Positions 8,785 to 12,298 of a stretch of 12,298 bases of DNA are shown one piece after another. The translations under genes and the position numbers were made by a program. Below the pieces are notes generated by a model that was not told where the DNA came from, searched no databases, and worked only from the letters and a program-made list of their open reading frames with translations. Within the stretch, counting starts at the first letter, position 1. Each line of letters starts with the position of its first letter. Source of the DNA: Rhodoferax sp. (lineage in GTDB: Bacteria > Pseudomonadota > Gammaproteobacteria > Burkholderiales > Burkholderiaceae_C); the NCBI GenBank assembly GCA_018882485.1, contig VERU01000035.1:1-12298 (forward strand). Direction: 5' to 3'.

Positions 8785-10011
8785 TCAGGGCAGCGGTACC
8801 AGTGACCCGCTGCGGTCGACGCGGACGAACAGAACCTGCTCCGGCCCCAGCGCGTCGTGACGGGTCGGGGTGTATGCCGGCGCATAACGTCGAACCGCTC
8901 CGTCGTAGGGTGGCAGGTTTTCCAGTGCCTGGCGGATGGCGTCGCCCTGGGTCGAACGGGCCTGATCGACGGCCCGCGCCAGCAGGTGGGTCATGTCGTA
9001 GGCATGGGCCGACCCGACCGGGCTGGCAATTTCCGCGACGGACCCCAGCCCGGCATCTTTGAGTATCCAGTTGGCCAGCCGCCGCGCCGCCGGTCGGTTG
9101 TTGTTGACGAAAGTGAAGGTCTGTATCACCTGCAGGTCCACCTGGTCGAGGATATCGCCGGCGAGCTGATGGATCACGCCTCCCGTCAGGCCCCAATGGG
9201 CGATGATGGGCAGCTGCTGCGCTTTGGGCAGGGCCGCCATGTCCCGGAACACGACGGCTGCTTCTTTTTCATTGGCAACCAGGATCAGCGCCTGGGCCTG
9301 GCTGGCTCTACACGCCTGCAGGGTTTCGCTGAAGGTGGTGTCGCCCCAGTTGTAGGATCGGATGGCAGCCAGGGTGACCCCCAGCTTGGCGGACGTGGAC
9401 TGGATCACATGATCGGCCGAGCGGCCCCAGGCGGTGTTGGGCAATACCGCGCAGAGGCGCCGGGCTTTGCGGCTCTGCAGGGCCCGCTTCATGAGCGCCT
9501 GTACGCCCCAGCTGTCCTTGAGCGACAGCCGAAACACGTACGAGGGCGCATTGCCGTGGTCGGTAATGGGGTCGGCCGACCCCCAGACGCTGACAAGCGG
9601 CACCTTGGCCCGCTGCGCCTCAGGAACCGTCTCGACGATAACGGGGCTGAACTTGCCGCCCAGTACGGCGATTACATCGCGACGGGCAGCATGCTCCAGG
9701 TAGTTGTCGCGCGCCCGGGCAGACACACCCTGGTTGTCGGAGGTGATCAATTGCAGCGGGCGTCCACCCAGCACGCCGCCTGCGGCATTGATTTCCTCGA
9801 GCGCAGCGCGGATGCCGCGTTCGATGGCCTGTGGCGCGGTGTTGGTCTTGATGCTGTAGGCGCCGTCAAACGCCAGGAATACGGGATCGGCCGCCAGGGA
9901 CGGAGCCGACAGGAACAGCATCGCCGCCCATGCGGCGGCCCAGCGGCCCAGCCACAGGCCGCTCCATCGAGGCACTTGCCACGACGCCCACCTATCTGTC
10001 TTTGCGCTCAT
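8785..10011 (-). CDS. Periplasmic ABC-type solute-binding protein (LivK-like, type 1 fold)
   Basis: A 408-residue exported protein. The signal sequence has basic residues, a hydrophobic stretch (about 20-36) and cleavage near SLA-A (about 40-41). The mature part starts DPVFLAFDGAYSIKTNTAP and follows the branched-chain amino acid binding-protein pattern: GIRAALEEINAAGGVLGGRPLQLITSDNQG, then VIAVLGGKFSPVIVE and VPLVSVWGSADPIT, and a helical region with AHAYDMTHLLARAVDQA near the C-terminus. The start ATG 10011 is favoured by an AAGGAG ribosome binding site five bases upstream and by the signal peptide; the frame stays open to 10353 but that part has no protein character. No permease or ATPase gene is adjacent. 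Instead the gene is followed after one base by the GGDEF-EAL receptor, so it more likely presents a ligand to that sensor than feeds a transporter. The ligand is not predictable from sequence alone. Confidence 0.93.
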   Translation of the reverse strand: MSAKTDRWASWQVPRWSGLWLGRWAAAWAAMLFLSAPSLAADPVFLAFDGAYSIKTNTAPQAIERGIRAALEEINAAGGVLGGRPLQLITSDNQGVSARARDNYLEHAARRDVIAVLGGKFSPVIVETVPEAQRAKVPLVSVWGSADPITDHGNAPSYVFRLSLKDSWGVQALMKRALQSRKARRLCAVLPNTAWGRSADHVIQSTSAKLGVTLAAIRSYNWGDTTFSETLQACRASQAQALILVANEKEAAVVFRDMAALPKAQQLPIIAHWGLTGGVIHQLAGDILDQVDLQVIQTFTFVNNNRPAARRLANWILKDAGLGSVAEIASPVGSAHAYDMTHLLARAVDQARSTQGDAIRQALENLPPYDGAVRRYAPAYTPTRHDALGPEQVLFVRVDRSGSLVPLP

Positions 10012-10150
10012 GCCCTCTCCTTCCCCCGCGGGCGGGCCGTCCGCACCGGCATCCGCCGATTGCTGGTCACGGCCCCTGGCGAGGATTGTCGGGGTAATCC
10101 GACCCAAATGGCGGGAATCCGGCGTCTGGATGCGGCCGGCTGAAATTTTT
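10012..10150 (-). promoter_or_regulatory. Upstream region of the binding-protein/GGDEF-EAL unit
   Basis: This 139-base gap, with no gene, is the only sizeable non-coding space in the minus-strand block. It contains overlapping inverted repeats: GGATT (10083-10087) with AATCC (10096-10100), and GTCGG (10088-10092) with CCGAC (10099-10103). I could not find a convincing -35/-10 pair. The position suggests a promoter or operator for the two-gene unit, or a transcript end for the photolyase gene just upstream. Neither is proven. Confidence 0.35.
10017..10022 (-). promoter_or_regulatory. Ribosome binding site of the solute-binding protein gene
   Basis: AAGGAG on the minus strand, five bases before ATG 10011. 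It is the best Shine-Dalgarno match in the minus-strand block. It decides the start, and suggests that this gene opens its own translation unit rather than being coupled to the photolyase gene upstream. Confidence 0.75.
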
Positions 10151-11779
10151 TTACACCTGCGGATCCGACTGCGCATCGGTGGTCTCGTCCGGTAACAGGG
10201 ACAACTGCGCTGCGTGGTCTGGAGCCGGTTTGCGCCGGCTGTCTGGCTGACCGGTGGGCGGCAGTCCGCTGCGCCGACTTCCATGGCGGGCTTGTACGCG
10301 CTGCGCCTCGGAACGTGCTTCGGGCGCCCTTCGGACGGCTGCCATGCGCTCACGGGCCCTCCGGTAGGCGGTGACGTGATCCACGATGGGTGCGGGATAG
10401 TGACGCCCCATCACCACGCCCACACGCTGCTGCAGGGTGGCGGGCATGAGGTGGGGTTGAGCCAGGTAAGCCAGTGGCACGGACGCCAGCTCCGGCACAT
10501 GGCGCCGGATGAAGAGCCCCTGGGGATCCTGGTCCTGCACTTGCTTGATGGGCGAGTAGATGCGGATGGTGTTGATCCCCGTCGTTCCGCTTTGCATCTG
10601 GACCTGGCTGTAGTGGATGCCAGGCTCGAAATCGATGAACTGCCGGGCCAGCCAGGGTGCAAAAGCGCGCCAGTCCAGCCACAGGTGGTAGGCGGCAAAC
10701 GACACCAGCATGGCGCGCATCCGGAAATTGATCCAAGCCCCTGCATGCAGAGCCCGCATGCAGGCATCAACCAGTGGATAGCCAGTCTGGCCGGCACACC
10801 AGGCTTCGAACCGTTCTGCATGGAACGTGTCTTCCCGCAGGCCGTCGTGTGCGCGGGAAAAGTTTTCAAACTCGATGCGGGGTTCGTCTTCCAGCTTTTG
10901 CATGAAGTGGCAATGCCAGCGGAGCCGGCCGCTGAAGGAGCGCAACGACCCGGCCCATCGGGGGTCCACCGCTGCACCGGCTTGCTTCGCCAGATTGATT
11001 TCGCGACGACGCTCCTCGCAAGCCTGATGCACGGTGCGCATGGAGATGGCGCCCCAGGACAGGTACGCACTGATCCGCGAGCAGGCCTCGAATCCGGTGG
11101 TGGGCGAGGACATCTGTCGGCGGTAATCGACGCCCCGCTGGTTCAGGAAGGAATGCAGCGTTTCCAGCGCTCGTGTCTCCCCTCCCCGCCAAGCCTGTGG
11201 GCGCTTATGGCCACGGACACCCAGCGCCGCCGCGCCCTGGACAGGGTGGGCGGCAGCGACCTCGGAAAGGTTGTGCCATGCGGGCAAGGTGACCAAATGT
11301 TCAGGGGCCTGCATCAGGGGGCGGGACATGCGAAGGTCCCAGCGCCGGGCCCATCCATCGCGGCTGCGCAGGCGCCGGATCACACCGAATTGCGGCAGCT
11401 CGCGCCATTCGATGCCCTGGGTCCGGCACCAGGCACTGACCCGGCGATCACGGGCATAGGTCACCTCCAGTCCGGTTTCCTCGTGGCTCCAGAGGGTGTG
11501 GACCCCATGGTCCTGGTGGATCTGCTGCAGCACATCCGGGCACTCGCCCGTTCTCAGCAGCAGCGGGCACCCGATGCGCGCCAGCGCGTCTCGAAGCGAT
11601 TCGAGGCAATCGTTGATGAAGTCCAGGTGGCACGCGTCGAATTCCGGGGCCCGCAGCACGCTGGGTTCATACACGTAAAGGGCGAGGACCGGACCGCGTC
11701 GGGCCGCCTGAGCCAGGGGCTCGTGGTCGGCCACCCTCAGGTCCCGCTTGAACCATACCAGTTGCAGCTTTCGGCTCAC
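10151..11779 (-). CDS. Cryptochrome/deoxyribodipyrimidine photolyase family protein
   Basis: A 542-residue flavoprotein that uses light either to repair DNA or to signal. LQLVWFKRDLRVADHEPL at the N-terminus begins the alpha/beta antenna domain (to about 135). The FAD-binding half shows TTGFEACSRISAYLSWGAISMR (about 227-248), the WHCHFMQKLEDEP segment (288-300), GQTGYPLVDACMRALHAGAWINFRMR (330-355) and MQSGTTGINTIRIYSPIKQ (395-413). The segment corresponding to the WQW of E. coli photolyase reads SQVQMQ, without tryptophan. The last 70 or so residues are a basic, proline-rich tail ending near QLSLLPDE, a possible clamp-binding motif. I chose GTG 11779 because it overlaps the stop of the upstream gene (GTGA), has AGGAG nine bases before it, and gives the normal family N-terminus; the ATG at 11872 would add 31 unconserved residues. 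The exact subclass, CPD photolyase or cryptochrome, is uncertain. Confidence 0.92.
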   Translation of the reverse strand: MSRKLQLVWFKRDLRVADHEPLAQAARRGPVLALYVYEPSVLRAPEFDACHLDFINDCLESLRDALARIGCPLLLRTGECPDVLQQIHQDHGVHTLWSHEETGLEVTYARDRRVSAWCRTQGIEWRELPQFGVIRRLRSRDGWARRWDLRMSRPLMQAPEHLVTLPAWHNLSEVAAAHPVQGAAALGVRGHKRPQAWRGGETRALETLHSFLNQRGVDYRRQMSSPTTGFEACSRISAYLSWGAISMRTVHQACEERRREINLAKQAGAAVDPRWAGSLRSFSGRLRWHCHFMQKLEDEPRIEFENFSRAHDGLREDTFHAERFEAWCAGQTGYPLVDACMRALHAGAWINFRMRAMLVSFAAYHLWLDWRAFAPWLARQFIDFEPGIHYSQVQMQSGTTGINTIRIYSPIKQVQDQDPQGLFIRRHVPELASVPLAYLAQPHLMPATLQQRVGVVMGRHYPAPIVDHVTAYRRARERMAAVRRAPEARSEAQRVQARHGSRRSGLPPTGQPDSRRKPAPDHAAQLSLLPDETTDAQSDPQV

Positions 11780-12298
11780 GGTCCGGGGCTCCTGCGCTGC
11801 GGTCTCCCCGATCGGGCGGGGAAATCCGTGCCGACTGGATGCGTCGGGTGATGTGTGCCGCCCCCAGCGCACCGGATCGCTTCGGCGCGGCGCTGCAGCG
11901 ACCGGCGTTCAGCGTCACCGAGGCCGGCCAGGTTCTTCACCTGCAACGCCATGCGTGGATTGCCCTTCAACGCCGTTTCATGCCGCAGCAGGAAATCCCA
12001 GTACAGCGTGGTGTAGGGACAGGCCGCATCGCCGTCGCGTTGCCCGGGGTCGTAACGACAGCCCTTGCAGTGCGGACTCATGCGCTGGATGTACCTGCCG
12101 GTGGCAATGTAGGGCTTGCTGGCCATCACGCCACCATCGGCGTACTGGCTCATGCCCAGGGTGTTGGGCAGCTCCACCCACTCCACCGCGTCGACGTAGA
12201 CGGCCAGGTACCAGGCGTGCAGCGCCTTGGGGTCCACGCCCAGCAGCAGCGCGTACAGGCCGGTCACCATCAGGCGCTGGATGTGGTGGGCGTAGCCG
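11776..12298 (-). CDS. Iron-sulfur cryptochrome/photolyase (FeS-BCP, PhrB-like), C-terminal part
   Basis: The last 173 residues of a protein whose start lies beyond the window. The visible part closely follows the COG3046 family, the iron-sulfur bacterial cryptochromes and (6-4) photolyases such as Agrobacterium PhrB: GYAHHIQRLMVTG, WYLAVYVDAVEWVELPNTLG, MSQYADGGVMASKPYIATG, then CKGCRYD and ACPYTTLYWDFLLRHE, ending KGNPRMALQVKNLAGLG. The two cysteines of CKGC and the one in ACPY are three of the four expected [4Fe-4S] ligands; the fourth lies upstream of the window. The family uses FAD and light to repair (6-4) photoproducts or to sense light. The final 30 or so residues (from about CAGGGTHHPTHP to RRSPGP) are proline- and arginine-rich and unlike the family's usual end. 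The stop overlaps the GTG of the next photolyase gene. Confidence 0.92.
   Translation of the reverse strand, partial: GYAHHIQRLMVTGLYALLLGVDPKALHAWYLAVYVDAVEWVELPNTLGMSQYADGGVMASKPYIATGRYIQRMSPHCKGCRYDPGQRDGDAACPYTTLYWDFLLRHETALKGNPRMALQVKNLAGLGDAERRSLQRRAEAIRCAGGGTHHPTHPVGTDFPARSGRPQRRSPGP
11789..11793 (-). promoter_or_regulatory. Ribosome binding site supporting the GTG start
   Basis: AGGAG on the minus strand, nine bases upstream of GTG 11779 and inside the 3' end of the preceding gene. Together with the GTGA overlap it supports the GTG start of the cryptochrome/photolyase gene. Confidence 0.6.

Noticed and set aside
8784..8885. N-terminal extension of the GGDEF-EAL frame
   Set aside because: The extra 34 codons overlap the end of the binding-protein gene and have no protein character; ATG 8783 directly precedes a normal N-terminus and TM1.
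8857..10143. Plus-strand open frame (428 codons) opposite the solute-binding protein
   Set aside because: It is antisense to a well-supported exported binding protein and has no signal peptide or recognisable motif of its own.
10141..10153. Run of T/A bases at the end of the photolyase gene as an intrinsic terminator
   Set aside because: The A-run lies on the coding strand (TAAAAAAATTT after the stop), and no stable hairpin directly precedes a T-run in the direction of transcription.
10012..10353. N-terminal extension of the solute-binding protein frame
   Set aside because: The extra 114 codons overlap the photolyase gene, look like arginine/proline-rich noise and would bury the signal peptide; the ATG at 10011 has a good ribosome binding site.
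10214..11851. Long plus-strand open frame (545 codons) opposite the photolyase gene
   Set aside because: The minus strand encodes a clear cryptochrome/photolyase over the same bases. The plus-strand translation has no domain signatures and is a by-product of high GC content.

Overview
The window is GC-rich, densely packed bacterial DNA. Its gene content and order (tmk-holB-tatD followed by a secreted ankyrin protein; a PaiB-type protein next to tadA) point to a betaproteobacterium, most likely in Burkholderiales and close to Comamonadaceae. This placement rests on gene order and protein character, not on a database search. No rRNA, tRNA, CRISPR array, transposase or phage gene is visible.

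Layout. Left block, plus strand, 1-2762: the end of thymidylate kinase, holB (DNA polymerase III delta-prime), a TatD-family metal-dependent hydrolase and an exported ankyrin-repeat protein. tmk/holB and tatD/ank are joined by ATGA stop-start overlaps, so this is a tight operon. A 241-base convergent intergenic region (2763-3003) follows, holding an AT-rich palindrome next to a consensus -35 hexamer and a set of GC-rich hairpins. The rest, 3004-12298, lies on the minus strand. Read in the direction of transcription it encodes: an iron-sulfur cryptochrome/photolyase (cut by the window edge); a second, different cryptochrome/photolyase coupled to it by a GTGA overlap; a 139-base gap; a periplasmic ABC-type solute-binding protein with no permease or ATPase; a membrane PAS-GGDEF-EAL protein starting one base after it; a PaiB-family FMN-binding protein; a fusion of the tRNA deaminase TadA with a haloalkane dehalogenase-like hydrolase; and an LD-carboxypeptidase.

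How the genes may work together. The solute-binding protein and the GGDEF-EAL receptor are probably one unit, in which a ligand-loaded periplasmic protein signals through a membrane c-di-GMP enzyme, as in the known NspS-MbaA pair of Vibrio cholerae. The EAL domain has lysine in place of the first glutamate of the AEGVET motif, so the protein may be mainly a cyclase or an effector. The two photolyase-family genes form a light-dependent DNA-repair or light-sensing pair, and the second carries a C-terminal QLSLL motif that looks like a sliding-clamp-binding peptide. paiB, the tadA fusion and ldcA follow closely, but nothing visible links their functions.

Points most worth following up: the binding-protein/c-di-GMP receptor pair with its altered EAL site, the one-frame TadA-dehalogenase fusion, the possible clamp-binding tail on the photolyase, and an AT-rich in-frame insertion inside ldcA.
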